DNA from: JAQIBY01 sp034658655
GTDB lineage: Bacteria > Bacteroidota > Bacteroidia > Bacteroidales > ML635J-15
Direction of reading: 5' to 3'
NCBI GenBank assembly: GCA_034658655.1
Contig: JAYEFQ010000027.1
Location: 1-5,398 of the forward strand
DNA length: 5,398 bases
Shown: positions 1-5,279 of the stretch, one piece after another
Position numbering within the stretch: position 1 is the stretch's first letter
Layout of the letters: the number at the start of each line of letters is the position of its first letter
Notes under the pieces: generated by a model
What the model saw: the letters and a program-made list of their open reading frames with translations, nothing else
Told to the model about the DNA's origin: nothing
Database searches by the model: none
Position numbers and translations under genes: made by a program

Positions 1-38
1 ACTTGTTTTAAATTTGTATAACTTTAAAAAACACAAAA

Positions 39-1034
39 ATGAAACAAGTTTATCATTCTAACGCAACCACAAATATACGATTGCGTTCTGAAATTAACAA
101 GAGTAACGAGCCAAATATTTTTTTGGCCAAGAAATTTGGTGTCTCTGAAAACACAATCAGTAAATGGAAAAACAGGGAGACCTTTGTGGACAAAAGCTCA
201 AGACCTGCTACTGTCCACTATTCCCTAAGCGGGCTTGAGATGCTTATCGCCGTGGAACTGAGAGTGCTTACATGGTGGGCATTGGATGAAATTACGGAAG
301 CCATAAATATTGATGAGCCTGAAAAAATCAGGAGCGCAGTTTACAGGACTTTCGTCAGGGAGGGTATAAATAAGGTACCCCAGAAAGAAAAAGATAAAGC
401 GAAAAAATTTAAGGAGTATGAACCCGGGTATTTGCACATCGATGTAACTTACCTGCCAAAAATAAACGGCATAAAATATTATCTATTCGTAGCCATTGAC
501 AGGGCGTCCAGAACATTATATTATAAAGTATATGAGGCTAAAACAAGTGCCAATGCAAATGATTTTGCAAATGATTGTTTGGACTTTTTCCCTTTCCCTA
601 TTACTCATATATTAACTGATAATGGTCTGGAATTCACAAACAGGCTGATAAAATCAAAAAAAGGTGAGTACTGTAAAAAACCAAGTAAACTGGACGTTTT
701 TTGTCAGAGTAACAATATTGACCACAGACTCACAAAACCTTTTACACCAAAGACAAACGGCATAGCCTGTCCCGAACTTGATTCGGGAGTCGAGAAGGCT
801 AATGACATAATCAAAAACGGGACAATAAAGAAAAGCGAATATGAAAACATTGAACAAATGAACAAGAATCTTATGGCGTTTCTGGTCTTAGATAATCTTT
901 ACAGAAGGCATGGAAGCCTTAGAAGGGAACTGAAAGAAATTTTTAAAGAAAAACCTTTGGATTTTAAAAATAAAATACTACTTTTGAAATATCATGAAAA
1001 AACAAGTTGTCAACAACAACCTTGTGAAACTTAA
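39..1034 (+). CDS. IS481-family DDE transposase, with an in-frame palindrome insertion
   Basis: Cut-and-join enzyme of an insertion sequence, 331 aa. An N-terminal helix-turn-helix lies at about residues 27-46 (LAKKFGVSENTISKWKNRE). The rve/RNase H-like catalytic core runs from about 125 to 300: first Asp in HIDVTYLP (D135), second in LTDNGLEF (D194), and Glu in VEKAND (E252). The motif YRRHGSLRREL (288-298) is typical of the family's C-terminal part. The stretch IACPELDSG (242-250), just before the catalytic Glu, replaces the single residue usually found in TNG-x-VE and is encoded by a palindrome. From recall of relatives, the segment after HGSLRREL is also shorter than usual, as if 15-20 residues were lost. 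The ATG at 39 has an A-rich leader and no Shine-Dalgarno site. The last ten or so codons (TSCQQQPCET) run through and beyond the right inverted repeat. The frame is open, but activity is doubtful because of the insertion at the active site. Confidence 0.88.
   Translation: MKQVYHSNATTNIRLRSEINKSNEPNIFLAKKFGVSENTISKWKNRETFVDKSSRPATVHYSLSGLEMLIAVELRVLTWWALDEITEAINIDEPEKIRSAVYRTFVREGINKVPQKEKDKAKKFKEYEPGYLHIDVTYLPKINGIKYYLFVAIDRASRTLYYKVYEAKTSANANDFANDCLDFFPFPITHILTDNGLEFTNRLIKSKKGEYCKKPSKLDVFCQSNNIDHRLTKPFTPKTNGIACPELDSGVEKANDIIKNGTIKKSEYENIEQMNKNLMAFLVLDNLYRRHGSLRRELKEIFKEKPLDFKNKILLLKYHEKTSCQQQPCET
770..788. repeat. Small GC-rich palindrome inserted in the transposase gene
   Basis: TCCCGAA (770-776), a 5-nt spacer CTTGA, then TTCGGGA (782-788) form a perfect 7-bp inverted repeat. 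It lies in an apparent 24-bp in-frame insertion (about 764-787) between the TNG and VEK motifs and contributes residues CPELDSG. Palindromes with this core are familiar as dispersed intergenic repeats in several bacterial groups, but that is recall and not a search result. No second copy exists in this window. Confidence 0.7.
957..986 (+). promoter_or_regulatory. Predicted Bacteroidota-type promoter inside the IS, reading into cydA
   Basis: TTG at 957-959 (within TTTG 956-959), a 19-bp spacer, then TACTTTTG at 979-986, which matches the Bacteroidota -7 consensus TAnnTTTG at every fixed position; the -33 TTG and the spacing also fit. Transcription would start near 990-996, leaving a leader of about 60 nt before the cydA ATG. 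The site lies within the 3' end of the transposase gene, so the insertion sequence would supply the oxidase promoter. The region is A+T rich, so a chance match is possible. No better match was seen between here and cydA. Confidence 0.5.
999..1015. repeat. Right terminal inverted repeat of the IS481 element
   Basis: Bases 999-1007 (AAAACAAGT) are the exact reverse complement of the first nine bases of the window. The following TGTCAACA (1008-1015) is taken as the outer part of the repeat because IS481 ends usually read TGT...ACA. The match stops inward at base 10 versus base 998. The outer limit is inferred, not observed, because the matching left portion is outside the window. Confidence 0.5.
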
Positions 1035-1053
1035 CAACTAATCAAACAAATAT

Positions 1054-2583
1054 ATGGAAAATTTAGATTTAGCTTTAGTTGATTGGTCGAGGGCACAATT
1101 TGCTCTAACGGCTTTATATCATTGGATTTTTGTTCCACTTACTTTGGGTCTTTCATTTATAGTGGCTTTTATGCACACTACATATTATAAGACAAAAGAC
1201 GAAAAGTGGAAAAACTTAACAAAGTTCTGGATGAAATTATTCGGAATTAATTTTGCAATCGGAGTTGCTACCGGTATTATACTCGAATTTGAGTTCGGAT
1301 TAAACTGGTCAAACTATTCGTGGATTGTAGGAGATATTTTTGGTGCTCCACTGGCAATTGAAGCGATTTTAGCTTTTTTTCTGGAATCTACTTTTATTGC
1401 AATTATGTTTTTTGGATGGGAACGTGTCAGCAAAAAATTTCATATGCTTTCATCATGGTTTGTAGCAATAGGCTCAAATCTTTCGGCACTATGGATACTT
1501 ATTGCCAATGCTTGGATGCAAAATCCTGTAGGTACAGAATTTAATGCTGATACCGCACGAAATGAGATGGTAAACTTTTTTGATGTTGCACTTTCCTCAA
1601 CTGCTGTTAATAAATTTTTGCACACCGTATCTCAAGCCTATGTGATAGGAGCTTTATTTGTTGTTTCGGTAAGTGCATGGTATATTATAAAGAACCGACA
1701 TCTTTTATTTGCGAAAAAAAGTATCATAATTGCATCTGTATTTGGATTATTAGCATCAATTTTTGTTGCGACTACAGGTGACAGTTCAGCCTACCATGTT
1801 GCCCAAGATCAACCTATGAAATTGGCTGCTATGGAAGGCTTATATGATGGTGAACATAATGCAGATTTAAATGTAATCGGTTTTTTGAATGGTGAAAAAG
1901 ATAATGATAATTTCAAAGGACTAAAAATTCCAAGTTTATTATCAATAATGGCATATAGAGATGCCAATGCCTTTGTCCCCGGAGTAAATGATTTGGTAAA
2001 CGGAAATGAAGAACAAGGAATACCCTCTGCCGACTCAAGAATAGAGAAAGGTAAAATTGCTATTAATGCTTTTGAAAATTACAAAAAAGCTAAAAAATCC
2101 GGAGATGAAACAAAAGCAGAGGAAAATCTGAAAATTTTTAAAGAAAATTATGCCCATTTTGGATATGGTTATTTAAAAAACAAAGAAGACATTGTTCCTA
2201 ATGTACCTTTAACCTTCTATTCTTTCCACATAATGGTTGGCTTGGGATTCTTTTTTATTTTTCTTTTTGCATGGCTTATCTGGGCATCATTTAAAGGAAG
2301 ACTGGAAAATAATAAAATACTCTTGCGAATTTCTCTATGGTCAATTTTATTAGGATTTATTGCAACAGAACTAGGTTGGATAGTAGCTGAAATGGGACGA
2401 CAGCCATGGTCAATTCAAGATTTATTGCCAGTAGGAGCTTCTACTTCACATCTATCAGTAGGCTCGGTTCAAACAACATTTTTTATGTTTTTGGCTGTAT
2501 TTACAGCTTTATTAATTGCAGAAATTAAAATATTAACAACCCAAATCAAAAAGGGTCCAGAGGAAGGAGGTAGCCATGTTTAA
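1054..2583 (+). CDS. cydA: Cytochrome bd quinol oxidase subunit I
   Basis: Subunit I (509 aa) of the membrane terminal oxidase that oxidises quinol and reduces O2 to water; it carries hemes b558, b595 and d. Alignment by eye to E. coli CydA places the heme ligands at H23 (in ALYHWIF, E. coli H19), H190 (KFLHTV, H186) and M394 (FHIMVG, M393). The conserved acids of GAPLAIE...FFLEST are E103 and E111. K256 and E261 in MKLAAMEG mark the quinol-binding Q-loop, and GRQPW is at 448-452. The stretch from K256 to M394 is about as long as in E. coli, so this is the long Q-loop (L) type. E. coli Arg391 next to the heme ligand is His392 here (FHIM rather than FRIM). About nine membrane helices are expected. 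The ATG at 1054 gives the canonical N-terminus; there is no clear Shine-Dalgarno site. It begins about 39 bp after the insertion sequence and overlaps cydB by 8 nt. Confidence 0.97.
   Translation: MENLDLALVDWSRAQFALTALYHWIFVPLTLGLSFIVAFMHTTYYKTKDEKWKNLTKFWMKLFGINFAIGVATGIILEFEFGLNWSNYSWIVGDIFGAPLAIEAILAFFLESTFIAIMFFGWERVSKKFHMLSSWFVAIGSNLSALWILIANAWMQNPVGTEFNADTARNEMVNFFDVALSSTAVNKFLHTVSQAYVIGALFVVSVSAWYIIKNRHLLFAKKSIIIASVFGLLASIFVATTGDSSAYHVAQDQPMKLAAMEGLYDGEHNADLNVIGFLNGEKDNDNFKGLKIPSLLSIMAYRDANAFVPGVNDLVNGNEEQGIPSADSRIEKGKIAINAFENYKKAKKSGDETKAEENLKIFKENYAHFGYGYLKNKEDIVPNVPLTFYSFHIMVGLGFFFIFLFAWLIWASFKGRLENNKILLRISLWSILLGFIATELGWIVAEMGRQPWSIQDLLPVGASTSHLSVGSVQTTFFMFLAVFTALLIAEIKILTTQIKKGPEEGGSHV
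2561..2570 (+). promoter_or_regulatory. Strong Shine-Dalgarno site for cydB
   Basis: AGGAAGGAGG ends 5 nt before the ATG at 2576, whereas the alternative in-frame ATG at 2588 is 17 nt away. The site therefore decides the start. It lies inside cydA, where it also encodes E503-E504-G505-G506. Such a strong site stands out because the other genes here have A-rich leaders with no such motif. Confidence 0.65.
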
Positions 2584-3730
2584 TAATATGTCATACGAAA
2601 CATTACAAGTGTATTGGTGGATAATAGTATCATTATTAGCCGCATTTTTTGTCTTTTTAATGTTTGTTCAAGGAGGACAAACATTGCTGGGACAAATAGG
2701 AAAAACTAATAAAGAACGTTCTTTGTTGGTTAATTCCATAGGACGAAGATGGGATATTACATTTACTGTTTTAGTTACTTTCGGAGGTGCAGCTTTCGCA
2801 TCTTTTCCAATGTTTTATGCAACCAGTTTTGGTGGTGCATATTGGGTTTGGACTCTTATTTTATTTAGTTTTATCATTCAAGCAGTTTCTTATGAATATC
2901 GTACAAAAGCTAATAACTTTTTGGGTCGAAAAACCTATGATGTGTTTTTATTTATTAATGGAATATTAGCCCCTGTTTTAATTGGAGCTGCCGTAGGAAC
3001 TTTTTTCACAGGCTCAGAATTTTCTATTAATCATTTAAATCTTACCAATATTGATAATCCAGTAATTTCAAGCTGGGAAACTGCTACGCATGGACTTGAA
3101 GCTGCTCTCAACATAACAAATTTAGCGTTGGGATTGGCACTTTTATTTCTAGCACGTATTTTAGCATTGCTTTATTTTATCAATAATATTGATAGCGAAA
3201 CAATTGTTAAACGTTCAGCAAAACAACTTAAATATTGTGCAGTTGCATTTCTTGTGTTTTTCTTACTTTTTGTTAGTTTAATTCTTACAAAAGAAGGCTT
3301 TGCAGTTAATCCTGATACCAAAGAAATCTTTATGGAAAAATTCAAGTATTTGCATAATTTAATTGAAATGCCTATTGTTTTAATCTTATTTTTAGTTGGT
3401 GTTATAGGTGTATTATTTGGCATCTTTTTAGGTGCTTTTAAATCTTCATCAAAAGGGATTTGGCTTGCAGGTGCCGGTACAATTCTTACAATTTTTTCTG
3501 TATTAATGCTTGCCGGTTTAAATAATACCGCATTTTATCCTTCAACATTTGATTTACAAAGTTCATTAACTATACAAAATGCGTCTTCCTCACATTATAC
3601 TTTAACAGCTATGGCATGGGTTTCATTACTTGTACCAATTGTAATTGCATATGTTTGGTATGCGTGGAGAGCTCTAACTAAAAAGAAAGTTAGTGAAGCA
3701 GATATTGAAAATGATTCAATGTCATATTAA
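2576..3730 (+). CDS. cydB: Cytochrome bd quinol oxidase subunit II
   Basis: Subunit II (384 aa), the structural partner of CydA in the bd oxidase; it binds no heme in the E. coli enzyme but is needed for assembly. Family landmarks seen: NSIGRRWD at 53-60, whose D60 matches E. coli Asp58 of the proposed proton path; FGGAAFASFPMFYA; YEYRTK at 106-111 (E. coli DYRSK); and the C-terminal ASSSHYTLTAMAWV...EADIEND...SY pattern, which closely follows E. coli. The first-helix motif that reads TDGFDMG in E. coli is FVQGGQTLLG (30-39) here, so the acidic residues are replaced; this variant appears normal for Bacteroidota, from recall. About nine membrane helices are expected. The start at 2576 is chosen over 2588 because of the strong Shine-Dalgarno site and the 8-nt overlap with cydA, which implies translational coupling. 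The small membrane gene follows after 17 bp. Confidence 0.95.
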   Translation: MFNNMSYETLQVYWWIIVSLLAAFFVFLMFVQGGQTLLGQIGKTNKERSLLVNSIGRRWDITFTVLVTFGGAAFASFPMFYATSFGGAYWVWTLILFSFIIQAVSYEYRTKANNFLGRKTYDVFLFINGILAPVLIGAAVGTFFTGSEFSINHLNLTNIDNPVISSWETATHGLEAALNITNLALGLALLFLARILALLYFINNIDSETIVKRSAKQLKYCAVAFLVFFLLFVSLILTKEGFAVNPDTKEIFMEKFKYLHNLIEMPIVLILFLVGVIGVLFGIFLGAFKSSSKGIWLAGAGTILTIFSVLMLAGLNNTAFYPSTFDLQSSLTIQNASSSHYTLTAMAWVSLLVPIVIAYVWYAWRALTKKKVSEADIENDSMSY

Positions 3731-3747
3731 TTTAAAAATAAAAAACA

Positions 3748-3849
3748 ATGGAATATATTAATTCAATATTATGGATTTTAAGTTGGCCTGTACTAATAAT
3801 AGTAGCCTATCAATTAGTTAAATTAACTTTGAAGAAAATAAAATTATAA
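3748..3849 (+). CDS. Small single-helix membrane protein, candidate CydX-like bd oxidase subunit
   Basis: A 33-aa frame, ATG to TAA, only 17 bp after the cydB stop and on the same strand. It starts MEYINSILWILSWPVL; residues 4-24 form one hydrophobic segment with W9, W13 and P14, followed by a basic tail with lysines at 25, 29, 30 and 32. By the positive-inside rule the N-terminus would face the periplasm and the C-terminus the cytoplasm. Size, single helix and position directly after cydB match CydX of proteobacteria (37 aa in E. coli) and CydS of Geobacillus, which pack against CydA and stabilise the hemes. No convincing residue-level similarity to E. coli CydX is visible, so the assignment rests on position and architecture. 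The leader is A-rich without a Shine-Dalgarno site. It is too short for usual gene-calling limits and would often be missed. Confidence 0.75.
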   Translation: MEYINSILWILSWPVLIIVAYQLVKLTLKKIKL

Positions 3850-3875
3850 GTAAAAACTGTCCATATAATTGAGTA

Positions 3876-3910
3876 GGCTGCCCCGTCAGTAAAAACTGAC
3901 GGGGAGAGCC
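3876..3910. terminator. Strong hairpin downstream of the cyd operon, possible terminator
   Basis: CCCCGTCAGT (3881-3890), loop AAAA, ACTGACGGGG (3895-3904) form a perfect 10-bp stem. It extends across a small internal loop by GGCT (3876-3879) with AGCC (3907-3910), and perhaps further by GAG (3871-3873) with CTC (3912-3914). It starts 26 bp after the last gene of the oxidase operon, so it could end that transcript. No U-tract follows on either strand, so it may instead belong to a mobile-element end or a structured RNA. Confidence 0.45.
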
Positions 3911-3912
3911 TC

Positions 3913-4032
3913 TCACAGTTCTACTGAGTGCTTGTCAATAGAGTCGAGCGTTTCGAGGATTGAAAATTTGAAACGTTGAAATGCCAAACGCACCATATTC
4001 AAACCATCGTAAACTATTAAATAATAAGACTC
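3913..4032 (-). pseudogene. Possible 3' remnant of an unidentified gene, perhaps a transposase
   Basis: Read on the minus strand, a frame of about 40 codons ending in TGA (3915-3913) has protein-like composition: ESYYLIVYDG, then NMVRLAFQRF, ending DKHSVEL. The same frame stays open back to about 4068, but that part overlaps the DUF59 homology on the other strand, so real similarity probably ends near 4030. The first ATG would give only 27 residues. A stop followed shortly by a strong hairpin is how many transposase genes end, hence the guess. I do not recognise the family, and the frame could be chance coding in a structured repeat. Confidence 0.25.
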
Positions 4033-4049
4033 ATTAAAGAAGATATATT

Positions 4050-4340
4050 TTGAGAACAAAAGAAGATATTATCAAAGTAATTGCCGATGTACAGCATCCT
4101 GCAATTACTTATTAATTACTAGAACTTGGAATATTGAAAGATGTAGAATTAAATAAAAATACTGTTACAGCTACGTTTGCTTTTCCTTTCCCAAATATTC
4201 CAATATCAGACCAGTTGATTAATTCAATCTCAGTTCCAATAGAATCACTTGGATTTGATTTTAAATATTCAATAGTTATTATGACAGAAGAAGAAAAAGC
4301 TAAATTTATGAAACTGGAAATGGAAGCGTGGAAAGGTTAA
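4050..4340 (+). pseudogene. MIP18/DUF59-family iron-sulfur assembly protein, broken by a nonsense codon
   Basis: Proteins of this family help assemble or transfer Fe-S clusters in the cytoplasm. Reading from TTG at 4050 gives LRTKEDIIKVIADVQHPAI, then TY, then TAA (4113-4115), then in the same frame LLELGILKDVELNKN and onward to MTEEEKAKFMKLEMEAWKG and stop at 4338-4340. Both sides of the TAA match the usual pattern (HPAI-x-xSLVELG near the start, MTEEEK...WKG at the end). The stop therefore replaces one residue, often serine, in about 96 codons; TCA to TAA would do it. There is no ATG at the expected start, only TTG. An internal start (TTG 4134) would remove the first third of the domain and is unlikely to be functional. 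It ends 35 bp before the methyltransferase gene. Sequencing error is the main alternative to true decay. Confidence 0.75.
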
Positions 4341-4375
4341 TAATAAGATAACTGCTTAATAAATAATCATTTACG

Positions 4376-4897
4376 ATGAGGATAATAATTTGGATAATAA
4401 TGATTTTAGGTGGAAGTATTCTTGGATATTACCTCGATTCTTTATTTTTCACAAACATTCATAGTAATTATATTTTTCATATCATAAGTTTCTTTATTGC
4501 TGTTTGCATATTGTTCTTAATGGTGAATATTAGTAAAAATACAGGAAGAATACTTTCTAAATTTGGACGAAAAGGGAAGTTAAAGAGAATGCAAACTAAT
4601 GTTCTTGTAACTCAAGGACCATATAAATACATGAGACATCCTATGCATCTCGGTCTATTTCTTTTTCCTGTTGGAGTTGCTTTTCTAATCGCGTCTCCTT
4701 CATTTATTCTGATAATTGCACCTGTTGAAATTATTTTTATGCTTTTAATGATAAAATTAGTTGAAGAACCGGAAGCAATTAAGAAATTTGGTGATAAATA
4801 TATCAACTATATGAAACAAAAACCATGGTTTTGCTTTAAAATTAATTGCTTGAAAGAATTATTAAAATCTATACCCAAAAATAATGTTGAAGAATAA
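4376..4897 (+). CDS. Membrane methyltransferase of the isoprenylcysteine/phospholipid methyltransferase type
   Basis: A 173-aa integral membrane protein resembling the ICMT/PEMT superfamily, which uses S-adenosylmethionine to methylate lipid or prenyl-type substrates in the membrane. Hydrophobic segments lie at about 3-20, 32-51 and 92-128 (the last probably a helical hairpin). The family core is clear: GPYKYMRHPMHLG at 81-93 with R87-H88-P89, then the EEPEAIKKFGDKYINYMKQKPWF block at 130-152, whose two glutamates and Y-x-x-Y pattern follow the second helix hairpin and form the cofactor site in this fold. The substrate cannot be told from sequence. The ATG at 4376 gives a full-length N-terminus with no Shine-Dalgarno site. 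It follows the DUF59 remnant by 35 bp and overlaps the dehydrogenase gene by 14 nt, so these two were co-translated. Confidence 0.85.
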   Translation: MRIIIWIIMILGGSILGYYLDSLFFTNIHSNYIFHIISFFIAVCILFLMVNISKNTGRILSKFGRKGKLKRMQTNVLVTQGPYKYMRHPMHLGLFLFPVGVAFLIASPSFILIIAPVEIIFMLLMIKLVEEPEAIKKFGDKYINYMKQKPWFCFKINCLKELLKSIPKNNVEE

Positions 4898-5279
4898 AAT
4901 TATTTTACTAACCGGAGCAACAGATGGTATCGGTAAGCAAGCTGCATTTATGCTTGCTCAAAATGGTGCTAATTTAATAATGCACGGGAAAGAAATAGAA
5001 AAAGGGAATAAAATCAAAGAAGATATAATAAAAAAAACAGGTAATAATAATGTAAGCTATTTTAATGCTGATTTCACTTCATTTTCTGAAATAGAAATAC
5101 TCTCTAAAATAATTCATGAGCAATTTTCCCATATCGATATATTAATTAACAATGCGGGAATATATGAAAATGAAAAAATAATTTTGAATAATGGCGTAGA
5201 GAAAAATTTTATGGTAAATTATCTTGCTGGTTTTTCTTTAACACTAAGTTTATTAGACTTATTAAAAAAATCAATGTAA
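4884..5279 (+). pseudogene. Short-chain dehydrogenase/reductase, N-terminal half only
   Basis: NAD(P)-dependent oxidoreductase of the classical SDR fold, truncated. Seen: the nucleotide-binding motif TGATDGIG (10-17), an acidic residue after the third strand in NADF (D63), the structural motif NNAG (89-92), and the tetrad Asn in FMVNYLAG (N112 of the VNY motif). The frame then stops after LLDLLKKSM, 131 aa, before the catalytic Ser and the YxxxK pair, so the product cannot be an active SDR (usual length 250-300). The NNG-x-E-x-NFMVNYLAGF pattern recalls retinol-dehydrogenase/WWOX-like SDRs. The start at 4884 overlaps the methyltransferase by 14 nt, which suggests coupling. The break coincides with the beginning of TrmH-like coding in another frame, so this is either a deletion fusion or an assembly join. 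Confidence 0.88.

Larger units (their letters stand above)
1..1015 (+). mobile_element. IS481-family insertion sequence, left end cut by window edge
   Basis: The element consists of one transposase gene with short flanks. Bases 1-9 (ACTTGTTTT) are the reverse complement of 999-1007, so the window starts inside the left terminal inverted repeat. On the right the repeat seems to continue outward through GTTGTCAACA (1006-1015), which would give the TGT...ACA ends usual in this family; the missing outer left part lies beyond base 1. The exact right border could be anywhere from about 1009 to 1034, because the transposase stop codon lies outside the inner repeat. No target duplication can be seen, since only one side is present. 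The element abuts cydA. Parts of it, especially about 180-450, look richer in G+C than the oxidase genes, which fits separate ancestry. Confidence 0.8.
3850..4049. other. 200-bp stretch without an intact gene; structured and locally GC-rich
   Basis: Between the small cyd gene and the DUF59 remnant no intact gene is seen. About 3871-3960 is clearly richer in G+C than its surroundings. It holds the strong hairpin at 3876-3910, a short CAGT-TCT-ACTG hairpin (3915-3926 area), and a stem of AGCGTTTC (3947-3954) with GAAACGTT (3970-3977). The 10-mer GTAAAAACTG occurs twice, at 3850-3859 and 3889-3898. A minus-strand frame ends here at 3913. The sum looks like the end of a mobile element or a structured RNA; neither can be named. 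Confidence 0.5.

Noticed and set aside
3..26. Promoter for the transposase: TTG at 3-5 with TAACTTTA at 19-26
   Set aside because: The spacing is only 13 nt and the last base of the -7 element does not match. A proper -33 element might lie before base 1, which cannot be seen.
1440..1625. Minus-strand frame of 61 codons within cydA
   Set aside because: It is opposite conserved CydA coding that includes the H190 region; a shadow frame with no motif.
2787..2969. Plus-strand frame of 60 codons within cydB in another frame
   Set aside because: It is out of frame with strongly conserved CydB motifs (YEYRTK region) and has no start signal.
3172..3423. Open minus-strand frame of 83 codons within cydB
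   Set aside because: It lies wholly inside cydB, which is certain by family motifs, and its translation has no recognisable features; a shadow frame.
3949..3975. GTTTC...GAAAC stretch resembling a CRISPR repeat unit
   Set aside because: It occurs once only, with no second copy at spacer distance and no cas gene. It is better read as one arm pair of a stem.
4044..4052. TATATTTTG before the DUF59 remnant as a -7 promoter element
   Set aside because: It has one base too many for TAnnTTTG, overlaps the presumed TTG start, and has no well-placed TTG upstream.
4134..4340. A 68-aa protein starting at TTG 4134 as a complete gene
   Set aside because: Family similarity continues upstream in the same frame across the TAA at 4113, so this is the tail of a broken DUF59 gene and not a separate gene.
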